Positions 45,381 through 53,365 of a DNA stretch of 64,000 bases are shown piece by piece. The stretch covers positions 124,001 to 188,000 of the forward strand of contig NZ_RHHB01000003.1 of the NCBI RefSeq assembly GCF_003710805.1, given 5' to 3'. The stretch comes from Agromyces tardus (GTDB lineage: Bacteria > Actinomycetota > Actinomycetes > Actinomycetales > Microbacteriaceae). The first letter of the stretch is position 1, and each line of letters opens with the position of its first letter. The position numbers were made by a program, and so were the translations under genes. The notes under the pieces are model-generated. The model did no database searches. It saw nothing but the letters and a program-made list of their open reading frames with translations, and was not told the DNA's origin.

Positions 45381-45794
45381 TCAGAAGCTCAACGCGTCCC
45401 ACAGGTCGCGCAGTCGGAAGCGCGGCTTCGGCGGGCGGTTCGCGTCGAATGCGTCCTCGACGATGAACATGACGTCGAGCCGCCACCTCGGCGGGACCGA
45501 GCGCAGCGCGGCTTCGAGCGCGTCGCCGTCGCGGATCGAGCCCCAGGGGATGCGCTGGAGCTCGACGGCCGGAACCGCCCGATCACGGTACGCGGCCTCC
45601 TCGACGAGCCCGCCGGCGAGGAGCTCGCGCGCGAATGCGCGGAGCGTCTCGAGCTCCTCGTCCATCCAGTCGGTGTACCGATCGCGCGCGTCATCCGGGA
45701 GCCGCTCGATCATCTGCTGCACGCGATCGGCGACGACGCTCTCGCGCCACGCCACGGGCGCTTCGTGCAGCTCCGCATCCTCATCAGTCCACAT
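45381..45794 (-). CDS. Hypothetical acidic protein
   Basis: A 137-residue, mostly helical, acidic protein (many Glu/Asp/Arg) with F-I-V-E-D-A-F and P-K-P-R-F-R-L-R-D-L near the C-terminus. ATG at 45794 is supported by GAGGGAG upstream; the frame continues to 45842 but is Arg-rich there. It shares its strand with the NERD gene 66 bp upstream and may be co-transcribed. No family recognised. Confidence 0.65.
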   Translation of the reverse strand: MWTDEDAELHEAPVAWRESVVADRVQQMIERLPDDARDRYTDWMDEELETLRAFARELLAGGLVEEAAYRDRAVPAVELQRIPWGSIRDGDALEAALRSVPPRWRLDVMFIVEDAFDANRPPKPRFRLRDLWDALSF

Positions 45795-45860
45795 CGTGCT
45801 CTCCCTCGGATCCCGTGTCCGCCGCGCCGGCAGCGTCGACACGCCGACCCGCGCCGCCCT

Positions 45861-46670
45861 TCACTGCAGCAATGCCGTGAGCACCGCCGGCACTGCCGGA
45901 ACGAGCAGCAGAGCAACGGCCGCGACGGCCGCCACCACCGCGACCATCCACCCTCGTCGCCGGCTCCGCGCTCGATCGACCGCCGCACGCAGCCGCTCGA
46001 ACGCCGAGTGATCGACGTCGTCGGCCTCCGGCATCCGCTTCCAGGTGGCCGGCTGCGCCGCGAGCGCCGCGAGGTGCTGCACCTGCGAGGGCCCGAGCGT
46101 GACCGGATGTCGCTGCAGCCACCGCACGAGCTCGGCCTCGCGCAGCACGACGACCTCGGTCGGGCGCTCGCGCACGGTCATCCGCCGCGCTCCGACCACC
46201 CCGATGATCGGCGTCACGTCGATGAGCGCCCGCGCCGCTGCCGACAGCAGCTGCGAGGTGCGCTTCGCCTCGTGCTTCGCGTTGCGCAGGTGGTCGGTGC
46301 GCTGGCCGTTCACGAGGATTCGGCGCCCGCCGATCCACACGTTCTGGCCGCGGTGGTGCTTGGTGTTGATCGTGAACACGCCGGCGGGCCCGATGACCAC
46401 GTGGTCGAGGTCGCTCGATCCCGTGCCGACCGGCACCGAGTGCAGCACGTACCAGCCGACGCCGAGCCGATCCAGCCGCTTCGCGACATCCAGCTCGCCG
46501 AGGGCCCCGGTGAACCACGGCTCGGCCTCGCGCCCGAGCGGCGAGACGCCGAAGAGCCGCTGCACGGCCGTGTTCGGCGGCACGCTCGCCTGCACGCGCA
46601 GGCATTCCGCGATGACGGAGGTCGCGGGGCGACGCAGCCCGAGCGACTCGGCGACGGCGTTCTCGTTCAC
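45861..46670 (-). CDS. NERD domain membrane protein (predicted nuclease-related)
   Basis: About 269 residues. NERD (nuclease-related) domain in residues about 45-150: G-A-L-G-E-L-D-V-A-K-R-L, S-S-D-L-D-H-V-V-I-G-P-A-G-V-F-T-I-N-T-K-H-H, i.e. the D...(N)xK pattern of the PD-(D/E)XK fold. The C-terminus is a single hydrophobic helix (about 245-268), so it is tail-anchored. GTG at 46670 has AGGAGG only three bases upstream; an ATG at 46724 is possible but would place the operator-like dyad inside the gene. Function unknown; NERD proteins are suspected DNA-processing enzymes. Confidence 0.8.
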   Translation of the reverse strand: MNENAVAESLGLRRPATSVIAECLRVQASVPPNTAVQRLFGVSPLGREAEPWFTGALGELDVAKRLDRLGVGWYVLHSVPVGTGSSDLDHVVIGPAGVFTINTKHHRGQNVWIGGRRILVNGQRTDHLRNAKHEAKRTSQLLSAAARALIDVTPIIGVVGARRMTVRERPTEVVVLREAELVRWLQRHPVTLGPSQVQHLAALAAQPATWKRMPEADDVDHSAFERLRAAVDRARSRRRGWMVAVVAAVAAVALLLVPAVPAVLTALLQ

Positions 46671-46679
46671 GTGCCTCCT

Positions 46680-46705
46680 GAATACGGTGGGAATCCTCCG
46701 TATTC
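46680..46705. promoter_or_regulatory. Palindrome upstream of the NERD gene
   Basis: GAATACGG and CCGTATTC are perfect arms, with an inner GG/CC pair. The 26-bp dyad begins 10 bp before the GTG start. It could be a repressor site or an mRNA hairpin that hides the ribosome site. Confidence 0.6.
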
Positions 46706-46738
46706 TGGCAGCTGCCCACGACACCGCGCGCCCCGCGA

Positions 46739-47107
46739 TCAGCCCCGGTCGTGGATGGTCACGAGGTAGCCGTCGGGGTCGGCGAAGGTGAAAGTGCGGC
46801 CGAAGGGACCGTCGACGGGTGCGGACGTGATCGTGGTGCCCGCGGCGACGAGATCGTCGTGCAGCCGCTGCGCGTCGTGGGCGCGAACCCAGAGGCCGAC
46901 GCCGCCGCTGGGCTGGGCGAGCGTGTCGAGGTCGACGCCCGGCAGCGGCTCGCGCACGGCGAACGGGATGGGCTGCGTGGCGAAGACGACCGCGTGCGGG
47001 GGCGACGCCTGCGCGCGGGCGAGGCCGAGGTGCTGCTCGTAGAACGCCGCCGAGCGCTCGAGGTCGCGCACCTGCAGTGAGATGAAGTCGGGTCCGATCG
47101 TGGACAT
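46739..47107 (-). CDS. VOC family (glyoxalase/bleomycin-resistance-like) protein
   Basis: A 122-residue single VOC domain: F-I-S-L-Q-V-R-D-L-E-R-S-A-A-F-Y-E-Q-H-L-G-L at the N-terminus and G-R-T-F-T-F-A-D-P-D-G-Y at the C-terminus. Such proteins bind metals or small ligands, including antibiotics and methylglyoxal adducts. It is divergent from a MarR gene with two dyads between them, so it is probably MarR-repressed. Confidence 0.88.
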   Translation of the reverse strand: MSTIGPDFISLQVRDLERSAAFYEQHLGLARAQASPPHAVVFATQPIPFAVREPLPGVDLDTLAQPSGGVGLWVRAHDAQRLHDDLVAAGTTITSAPVDGPFGRTFTFADPDGYLVTIHDRG

Positions 47108-47125
47108 GATGTTGCCTCCCGTGAA

Positions 47126-47170
47126 TGTCAGAACATTGACAATCAGCATTCTATGTCAGACTACTGACAT
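47126..47170. promoter_or_regulatory. Two dyad operators in the VOC/MarR divergent region
   Basis: ATGTCAG-ACTA-CTGACAT (47153-47170) is a perfect dyad overlapping the MarR start codon. TGTCA-GAACAT-TGACA (47126-47141) is a second, related dyad. Both suit autoregulation by the MarR protein and control of the VOC gene. Confidence 0.8.
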
Positions 47171-47627
47171 GGGGGGATCTCGCTCGACCGTCGACCTCGA
47201 CACCTCGCTCGGCTACCTGCTCAAGCAGGCGGCCAGTGCGCTGCGATCAGCGATGGATGCGGCGCTGCGGCCGCTCGGCCTGACCGTGCCGCAGTACGCA
47301 TGCCTCGAACTGCTCGCCCAGCGACCCGGCTTGTCGAACTCCGAGCTCGCGCGTGGCGCGTTCGTGACCAGGCAGTCGATGAACGTGCTGCTGCAGGGAC
47401 TCGAGCGCGACGGCCTCGTGTCCCGGCCCGCCGAGCCGCCGGCCGCCGGCCGTGCCCTGCCGGCGCAGCTGACCCCGCTCGGTCGGGAGCGACTCGAGGT
47501 GGCGAGCTCGGTGGTGCAGCAGGTCGAGGAGCGCATGCGCGCCGGGCTCGACGCGGACCAGCAGGGCGCGCTGCGGGCGCTGCTCACCGCCTGCGTCACC
47601 GCGCTGAGCGATTCCGCTCCGAAGTGA
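47169..47627 (+). CDS. MarR family transcriptional regulator
   Basis: A 152-residue winged-helix repressor. L-G-L-T-V-P-Q-Y-A-C-L-E-L-L, R-P-G-L-S-N-S-E-L-A-R and L-E-R-D-G-L-V-S-R-P match the MarR fold. The start codon lies inside the palindromic operator at 47153-47170, so binding would block its own translation start region as well as transcription. Confidence 0.92.
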   Translation: MGGSRSTVDLDTSLGYLLKQAASALRSAMDAALRPLGLTVPQYACLELLAQRPGLSNSELARGAFVTRQSMNVLLQGLERDGLVSRPAEPPAAGRALPAQLTPLGRERLEVASSVVQQVEERMRAGLDADQQGALRALLTACVTALSDSAPK

Positions 47628-47716
47628 TCGGCGGGCGTCCCGAGAACGAAGGATGCCTGCCTCCATCGGGCCGGTGGCGCCGCTACGGAGGAGGCGACGT
47701 CGCGCGATCCGGCGGG

Positions 47717-48823
47717 TCAGCCGAGCATCGCGAGGAACCGCCGCATCCGCCCGGCCATCTCGTCGGGCACCTCGGCGATCGCGAAGTGCCCGCCGGCCTC
47801 GAGCCGGTCGAACCATCGCAGGTCGAGGTAGTGCGCCGTGGCCAGCGACTCGGGGTAGCCGGCCTCGTGCCGCTGGATCCACACTGCGGCGGGCACGCCC
47901 GTGGGCGGGATCAGGGTGTCGGCGCCCTCGTAGTAGGGACGGAACGACGATTGGATCGTCTGGGTAACCCAGTAGATCATCGCCTCGGTGAGGATGCGGT
48001 CGCGCGAGATCCGCCGCTCCACGGCGGACGGGTCGCCGGGCGGGGTGTCGCTCCACTCGACGAGCTTCTCGGTGATCCAGGCGAGCAGGCCGACGGGGGA
48101 GTCGTTCAAGGCCGCCGCGAGGGTGTCGGGCCGCGTGCCCTGCACGTGGCCGTAGGCGCCGTCCGGTCCGAGCCGCTCGGAGAGGGCGTCGAAGAACGCG
48201 CGCTCGTCGGGGTCGGTGACGGCGTCGCGATCGGATCCGGTGGGGAAGTGCGCGTGCGTCGCGACGATGCCGGCGACGTGCTCGGGGTAGCTCGCCGCGA
48301 TGAGGTCGCTCACGTTCGCCGTGACGTCCTCGCCGTAGGTGACGTAGCGTTCGTAGCCGAGCACGTCGGCCATTAGCCGGTGCATGGTGTCCGCCAGGCG
48401 CCGCTCGGTCATCGGGCCGTTCGCGTAGGGCGACGAGAAGGCGAAGCCCGGCAGGCTCGCGACCACGACGTGCACGTCGGGCAGCAGGTCGGCGAAGTCG
48501 AGCTGCAGCGCGAACGTGTGCGGCCAGCCGTGCATGACGAGCAGTGCGGGCGCATCGGGCCGCTCCGAGCGCAGGTGCACGAAGTGCACGCTGGCGTCGC
48601 CGACCTGCGCGATGAACTGCGGATGCCGGTTCAGCCACGCCTCGCGGGCGCGCCAGTCCCAGTGCTGCCACGAGTCGACGAGCTCCCGCAGGTACGCGGC
48701 ATCGATTCCCGACGGCGGACGCCGGGGCGAATCATCGAGCAGCCGGGTGCGCGCCAGCCGCTCGCGCAGGTCGTCGAGCACCTCGTCGGCGACCTCAATG
48801 GTGAAGGGTTCCGGAGCCGTCAT
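47717..48823 (-). CDS. Epoxide hydrolase (EHN domain alpha/beta hydrolase)
   Basis: A 368-residue enzyme. The N-terminal EHN segment (residues about 5-75) contains the conserved W-D-W-R-A-R-E-A-W-L-N. The hydrolase core has the oxyanion motif H-G-W-P (about residue 97), the nucleophile elbow G-E-D-V-T (Asp, about 170) and the late H in E-A-G-G-H-F-A. It opens epoxides to diols, probably for detoxification or lipid metabolism. It converges with the MarR gene. Confidence 0.9.
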   Translation of the reverse strand: MTAPEPFTIEVADEVLDDLRERLARTRLLDDSPRRPPSGIDAAYLRELVDSWQHWDWRAREAWLNRHPQFIAQVGDASVHFVHLRSERPDAPALLVMHGWPHTFALQLDFADLLPDVHVVVASLPGFAFSSPYANGPMTERRLADTMHRLMADVLGYERYVTYGEDVTANVSDLIAASYPEHVAGIVATHAHFPTGSDRDAVTDPDERAFFDALSERLGPDGAYGHVQGTRPDTLAAALNDSPVGLLAWITEKLVEWSDTPPGDPSAVERRISRDRILTEAMIYWVTQTIQSSFRPYYEGADTLIPPTGVPAAVWIQRHEAGYPESLATAHYLDLRWFDRLEAGGHFAIAEVPDEMAGRMRRFLAMLG

Positions 48824-48900
48824 GATCCGACGCTAGGGGCGGCCACCGACACGCGCGCCGGCTCGGGCGCACGGGTGCGCGCCCGAGCCGGAGGCGGGTC

Positions 48901-49071
48901 TCAGCCGGAGGGATTGTCCACCGGACGACCGTGCTCGTCGACGGTGTCGGGCGCCCCGGGTGCATGGGGTGCCTGGGGCGCATCGGGCGCCTCAGGCGCT
49001 CCGCCCGATGCGGTGTCGGCGTCCTCGTTCTCGCCGGGCGTGCCGTGCGTGTTCTGCTTGTCGTCAGCCAT
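48901..49071 (-). CDS. Small disordered Pro/Ala/Asp-rich protein
   Basis: A 56-residue acidic protein, M-A-D-D-K-Q-N-T then repeats of (D/E/H)-A-P. GTGGAG precedes the ATG at 49071. Low complexity makes the call uncertain; similar short acidic proteins are often annotated in this lineage. Confidence 0.45.
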   Translation of the reverse strand: MADDKQNTHGTPGENEDADTASGGAPEAPDAPQAPHAPGAPDTVDEHGRPVDNPSG

Positions 49072-49199
49072 GACTCCACGCTCGCGCCTGGCCACCGGGT
49101 GCACAACGGGTTGACACGTCGCACGCGCCCGAGCGCAGCGGGCGTCGACCGCGCGTCACCGGGTCGCGGCATCCGCTCGCGTCTGGTAGCCATGTGCAC

Positions 49200-49817
49200 A
49201 TGAGCGCCGCCGCAGCCAGGGCACGACCAGCGGATGCCGCGCCGGCCGGCCCCTGGTTCGTCGCGCTGCTGCGGGGTGTCAACGTCGGCGGCCGGAACCC
49301 GATCCGCATGCCCGAACTCGTCGACTGCTTCCGCGACGGCGGATACGGGAACGTGAGCACCGTGCTGCAGAGCGGCAACGTGCTGTTCCGCGCCGACGGC
49401 GTGACGGCGTCGCGGCTCGAAGCCGACGTCGAGGCGATCCTCGAGCGGCGGTTCGAGGCACCACTGCTCGTCGTGGTGCGGTCACGGGACGAGCTCGCAC
49501 GCACGATCGATGCCGCACCCGCCGATCACGGGTCGGCGAGACTGCGCAGCGATGTCTTCTTCCTCAAGCGGCCGCTGACGGCCGAGCAGGCGCTCGCCGA
49601 GATGCCCGAGCTGCGCGAGGGCGTCGATGCCGTGGCGCCCGGCCCGGGCGCGATCTACTTCTCGCGAGTCGCCGCGCACGCGACGAAGACCCGCATCCAG
49701 CGCTTCATGGCGTTGCCGGTGTTCCAGCAGATGACCGTGCGCACGTGGCGCACGGTCATCCGGGTGCACGACAAGCTCGATGCTGCGAGCGGGGCGAGCG
49801 GGGCCGACGGGCGGTGA
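49200..49817 (+). CDS. DUF1697 family protein
   Basis: A 205-residue protein. W-F-V-A-L-L-R-G-V-N-V-G-G, M-P-E-L-V-D-C-F and L-Q-S-G-N-V-L-F are the diagnostic N-terminal motifs. The family is widespread in actinobacteria with unknown function. ATG at 49200; a GTG at 49194 would add two residues. Confidence 0.9.
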   Translation: MSAAAARARPADAAPAGPWFVALLRGVNVGGRNPIRMPELVDCFRDGGYGNVSTVLQSGNVLFRADGVTASRLEADVEAILERRFEAPLLVVVRSRDELARTIDAAPADHGSARLRSDVFFLKRPLTAEQALAEMPELREGVDAVAPGPGAIYFSRVAAHATKTRIQRFMALPVFQQMTVRTWRTVIRVHDKLDAASGASGADGR

Positions 49818-49835
49818 CGCCCCGAAGCGCCGGCG

Positions 49836-49864
49836 CGACCCGGCTGCGTTCGGCAGTCGGGTCG
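49836..49864. terminator. Bidirectional terminator
   Basis: Stem CGACCCG-G-CTGC / GCAG-T-CGGGTCG with one mismatch and a GTTCG loop, between convergent DUF1697 and DUF7882-like genes. Confidence 0.75.
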
Positions 49865-49871
49865 AACCGCG

Positions 49872-50237
49872 TCACGCGGCGGCGGCGGTGGGGCGCACAG
49901 GCTTGCGGATGCTGCGACCGCGCGCAGTGGGGATCACCGGCGTGTGCCGGTTGAGGTCGGCCATGTCGAGGCTCAGCCCGGTGTTGCTCGACGCCGCCAC
50001 CATGAGCGACTCGAGCCAGGCGCGGTCGAGCGGTTCGGAGCGCTGGTTGTCGGCTTCGGCGCGCACCGAGGTGCCGGGCGGGATGAGGAACTGGTGGTAC
50101 CGGGTCGCGGGGTCCGCCCACGTGAGGAGCATCGTCTCGGTGCGGCGCAGCTTCGCGACCACGACAGCGAAGACGTGCTCGAGCAGGTCGTCGTCGAGGT
50201 CGACCGTGGCCTCTTGTCCGATGTGCAGTGTTCCCAT
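49872..50237 (-). CDS. DUF7882-like small protein of Microbacteriaceae type
   Basis: A 121-residue protein starting M-G-T-L-H-I-G, with V-V-A-K-L-R-R-T-E-T-M-L-L-T-W, I-P-P-G-T-S-V-R and L-D-R-A-W-L-E-S-L-M. From memory these match the DUF7882 family (often misannotated as ATP-dependent DNA ligase) found in Microbacteriaceae. GGAGGCG precedes the ATG at 50237. A C-terminal basic tail (R-G-R-S-I-R-K-P-V-R-P) is present. Function unknown. Confidence 0.75.
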   Translation of the reverse strand: MGTLHIGQEATVDLDDDLLEHVFAVVVAKLRRTETMLLTWADPATRYHQFLIPPGTSVRAEADNQRSEPLDRAWLESLMVAASSNTGLSLDMADLNRHTPVIPTARGRSIRKPVRPTAAAA

Positions 50238-50405
50238 GGCGACGCCTCCTGAGCGGTCGAGCGGGCTCATCCGTTGGCTCGTGACCGCTGGTTGAGTTGT
50301 CGCTGTGCAGCGAGTTGCTGCTCTTCGCAGTCTCACTGCAATGCCGATCGGCCACTAGGAGTTGACTTCACAGGCGATGTGTGGCCCCCGTTTGCGGGGC
50401 ACGAG

Positions 50406-50693
50406 TCACATCAGGTCGAACGGCTCGAGCCACGACAGCTCCCACCACGGCCCGTCGAACTTCTCACCGGATGCCTCGGACTCGTCCTCGAGGTCGATCC
50501 GTCTGACCTCGATGCACACGTTCGTCCCGGGCGAGACGAGCACGTTCACGACCCGGTCGGGCGTGCGCACCACCTCCACGAATCCTCCGCCGGCGCGGAC
50601 CTGCGAGGTGATCGTCCGCATCAGCTCTTCGCGGTCGTACTCGGCGGGCAGGAGGTACTCCCGCTCGCCGATCCTGATCGTGGCCTGCAGCAT
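50406..50693 (-). CDS. Small hypothetical protein, possible distant partner of the DUF7882-like gene
   Basis: A 95-residue acidic protein (M-L-Q-A-T-I-R-I-G, ending W-W-E-L-S-W-L-E-P-F-D-L-M). It has the same size class, strand and strand pattern (I-G...L...G-T-N-V) as the DUF7882-like protein 170 bp downstream, which suggests a shared small fold. A beta-rich arrangement is likely. Function unknown. Confidence 0.65.
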   Translation of the reverse strand: MLQATIRIGEREYLLPAEYDREELMRTITSQVRAGGGFVEVVRTPDRVVNVLVSPGTNVCIEVRRIDLEDESEASGEKFDGPWWELSWLEPFDLM

Positions 50694-50851
50694 GTGCCCT
50701 CTTCCAGTTGCGAGCCAGTCTGCGCGCTGCGAGCACCGGTGCATACGCCCTTGACACGTCGACCTGTCGATACATGCTCGCGCGCGGGCGCGGCGCGCTG
50801 CGCCCCGCCGGCATCCCGGCGGGAGTACGCTCACGCGCAGCACCCTGTGCG

Positions 50852-50923
50852 GGTCGAGGAGCGAGCGCAGCGGCAGAGCAATCTGTGCGGGTCGGAGCGA
50901 GCGCAGCGAGCGTCTCGAGACCC
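50852..50923. repeat. Nested REP-like palindromic element
   Basis: Begins GGTCGAGGAGCGAGCGCAGCGG and, after an internal GTGCGGGTCGGAGCGAGCGCAG repeat, ends GCGTCTCGAGACCC. It is a doubled version of the element at 22935-22967. Confidence 0.85.
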
Positions 50924-50981
50924 GCGGCGTACACCCGGCGTACAAACGACACGCGGCCCCGGCCGCGACGAGGAGGCGGAG

Positions 50982-51413
50982 ATGGTTCCCGAGATCAACT
51001 ACTGGGCGGTACTGCTGGCGACCCTGTCGAGCATGCTCGTCGGCACGATCTGGTACGCCCGTGGCGTATTCGGCACCCGGTGGGCGAAGCTCGCGAAGGT
51101 CGACATGGACCGCCCGGGATCGAGCGCCGTGATGCCCATCATCGTGACGGTCCTCGTGAGCTTCGTCACGGCGTGGGTGCTCGCGGGCGCCTCCACGATC
51201 GCGTGGCACTTCTACGGCGGCAGCTACCTGATGTCGGCGCTGTTGACGGCGGCGATCCTGTGGGCCGGATTCACCGCCGCACGGTTCATCACCCACGACG
51301 CGTTCGAGGGTCGTCCGTCGTCGCTCACCGTGCTGAACATCGCACACGAACTCGTGACGCTCCTCGTCATGGGCCTCATCATCGGCGTCTGGCCTCCGGC
51401 CGGCACCGTCTGA
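50982..51413 (+). CDS. DUF1761 family membrane protein
   Basis: A 143-residue protein with four membrane segments (residues about 8-26, 45-65, 80-98, 115-135). I-N-Y-W-A-V-L-L-A-T and W-Y-A-R-G-V-F-G-T-R-W match DUF1761. GGAGGCGGAG precedes the ATG. The downstream small membrane gene is 13 bp away, so they are probably co-transcribed. Function unknown. Confidence 0.85.
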   Translation: MVPEINYWAVLLATLSSMLVGTIWYARGVFGTRWAKLAKVDMDRPGSSAVMPIIVTVLVSFVTAWVLAGASTIAWHFYGGSYLMSALLTAAILWAGFTAARFITHDAFEGRPSSLTVLNIAHELVTLLVMGLIIGVWPPAGTV

Positions 51414-51426
51414 GGTCGACTCGACG

Positions 51427-51828
51427 GTGCGTCGACTCGAACCTGACCGGACGGGTGAACCGGCGGGAGCACGCTCGGGCGCGCACGGCGATGCCGAGGC
51501 GCGCCGGCGTGCTGCCCGTGCCGCAGACCGCTCCGCCACGATCATCGGCCTGCTGCTCCTCGCACCGGTGGTGCTGTGGTTCGCGTGGCAGGGCGCCTGG
51601 ATCGGCGCGAAGGTCGGGCTGTGCCATTCCAGCGCCTGCAGGACCAGCGCCATCGACACCGGCATGGCCGTCGCCGTGTACGGTCCCCTCATCGCGTGGG
51701 TTCTCGCGCTCGCCGCCTCGATCCTGCGGCTCGCGCTGCGACGCACGGCCTGGTGGATCCCGCCGGTCGCATTGGTCGTGGCCATCGTGGCCCAGCAGGT
51801 CGGAGGCTCGATCGCCGACGGATGGTGA
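51427..51828 (+). CDS. Small membrane protein of unknown function
   Basis: A 133-residue protein from a GTG start; the first about 35 residues are Arg-rich and the true start may be later. Three hydrophobic segments (residues about 38-55, 78-98, 108-125) with an intervening two-Cys loop, C-H-S-S-A-C, that could form a disulfide outside. It follows the DUF1761 gene closely. No family recognised. Confidence 0.6.
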   Translation: MRRLEPDRTGEPAGARSGAHGDAEARRRAARAADRSATIIGLLLLAPVVLWFAWQGAWIGAKVGLCHSSACRTSAIDTGMAVAVYGPLIAWVLALAASILRLALRRTAWWIPPVALVVAIVAQQVGGSIADGW

Positions 51829-51914
51829 GCGCCGTCGCCGGCGTGGGGGCTCGGCTGTCGAGATCGGGCTCCTGCGCCATGGCGGGCTTCGACGGCCGAA
51901 CGTAGGATCGGAAC

Positions 51915-53255
51915 ATGGCCGGGTTCTGGGTCAGGCGCCCACGCGGTGCACGGGAACTCGACGTCGACGACGCCGAGCTGGCGAAGCGGGCTGGACTCGC
52001 CCTGGTCGCCGCCGACGAACGCCTCCGCGTCGCCGCCGAGGAACTTAGCTTCGCCGAGGCAGAGCTGGCGGATGCCGCAACGCAGCGCCTGCGCGAGTCG
52101 CTCGTCGCGTCGCGCGGGGTGCTGAGCGACGCGTTCCGCCTGCAACGGCTCGCGCACGGTGCGACGGCGGGCGCCGCCGGCGAGGTGCGGGCCCACTACG
52201 CCCGCATCGTCGAGCTGTGCGAGGGGATCGAGGGCGCCCTCGATGCGCAGAGCTTCGCGCTCGCCGAACGGATCGCACGGGCCCGCCGTGCGCCCGAGAT
52301 CATCGACGGCATCCGCGGCGACGCCGCGCGACTGCGTGCCCGCATCCCGCACGCCCGCAGCACGGTCGAACGGCTCGCCGCCCGATACGCGCGCGAGGCG
52401 CTCGTCGACGTCGAGACGAGTCCCGCCGAGGCGGAGCAGTTGCTCGATCTCGCCGAGCACAGCGCGGGCGTGGCCGAGCGACGGCGTGCCGCGGGGCGGC
52501 TCGAGCAGGGCGACGTCGCGCTCGAGGCATCCGTTGCATCGATACGGCGAGCGGCGGCGCTGCTCGACGCGGTGGAGGACCTCGAGGTCGAGGCGCTGCG
52601 GGCCGAGGCCACGCTCGCACTCGTCGTCGAGGAGGCCCGAGGCGATCTGGCCGCCGCCCTCTCCGAGCCCGTTTCCCGCGACGTCGCGACCGCCACCGCG
52701 ATCGCGGACCTGCAGGCTGCGCTGGCGGCCCTCCCGGCGGTCGGCGTCAACACCGACCCCGTCGCCCACCTCGCCCGGGTGCGCGCGGCGCGTGCGGCGC
52801 TGGATGTCGCGCTCGAGGCCGCCCGCGAGCGCGCGACGCATCCGCTTCCGCCCGTGGTCCACGTGCACCGCGCGATCCAGGATGCGGACCGGCAGCTCGA
52901 CATCGCCCGCGACGCCATCGCCGGCCACCCGGGCTGGGTCGGTGCCGAGGCCATGGCGCTGCTGGCGCAGTCCGAGCACCTCCGGATCGATCTGGGTCAC
53001 TACCTCGGCAGTTCCGCGGCGGCGGCGATGTCTGGGGGCTCCGGGGCGGCACGAGGAAACGGATCAGGACCGTCAGCGGCACCGGGAACGGCGACGATCA
53101 CGGTCACCGACCTGGCCCACCGCGAGCGGGTGATCGCGATGGCCCAGCGGGCGGCATCCCTCGCAACCGAGTCACTGCTTCTGGCCCGTCGCGATATCGA
53201 TGCGATCCGCTCGCAGGGCTCGGGGGAACCCCGCGGCATCCTCGGTCGGCGGTGA
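51915..53255 (+). CDS. Long alpha-helical protein, intact member of a local paralogue family
   Basis: A 446-residue soluble protein, almost entirely helical and Ala/Arg/Glu-rich. It resembles the helical region that follows the TPM domain in some actinobacterial secreted proteins, but this copy has no TPM domain, signal peptide or membrane segment; that likeness is from memory and tentative. Landmarks are L-A-K-R-A-G-L-A-L-V-A-A-D-E-R near residue 22, A-R-A-R-R-A-P-E-I-I-D-G-I, A-E-Q-L-L-D-L-A-E-H-S-A-G-V-A, and a low-complexity Gly/Ser/Ala insert near 375-395. Two decayed paralogues lie at 57646-58989 and 59099-59641. Confidence 0.75.
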   Translation: MAGFWVRRPRGARELDVDDAELAKRAGLALVAADERLRVAAEELSFAEAELADAATQRLRESLVASRGVLSDAFRLQRLAHGATAGAAGEVRAHYARIVELCEGIEGALDAQSFALAERIARARRAPEIIDGIRGDAARLRARIPHARSTVERLAARYAREALVDVETSPAEAEQLLDLAEHSAGVAERRRAAGRLEQGDVALEASVASIRRAAALLDAVEDLEVEALRAEATLALVVEEARGDLAAALSEPVSRDVATATAIADLQAALAALPAVGVNTDPVAHLARVRAARAALDVALEAARERATHPLPPVVHVHRAIQDADRQLDIARDAIAGHPGWVGAEAMALLAQSEHLRIDLGHYLGSSAAAAMSGGSGAARGNGSGPSAAPGTATITVTDLAHRERVIAMAQRAASLATESLLLARRDIDAIRSQGSGEPRGILGRR

Positions 53256-53365
53256 GGGCCGCCGGCGCATCGAGCACGGCAGCTGACCTCACCTCACCAC
53301 CGCGGCACCCACCGCGACCGCACTTCGCGCCGCTTGGGCACCGCCGCAGCGACCGACCGCCCCTG

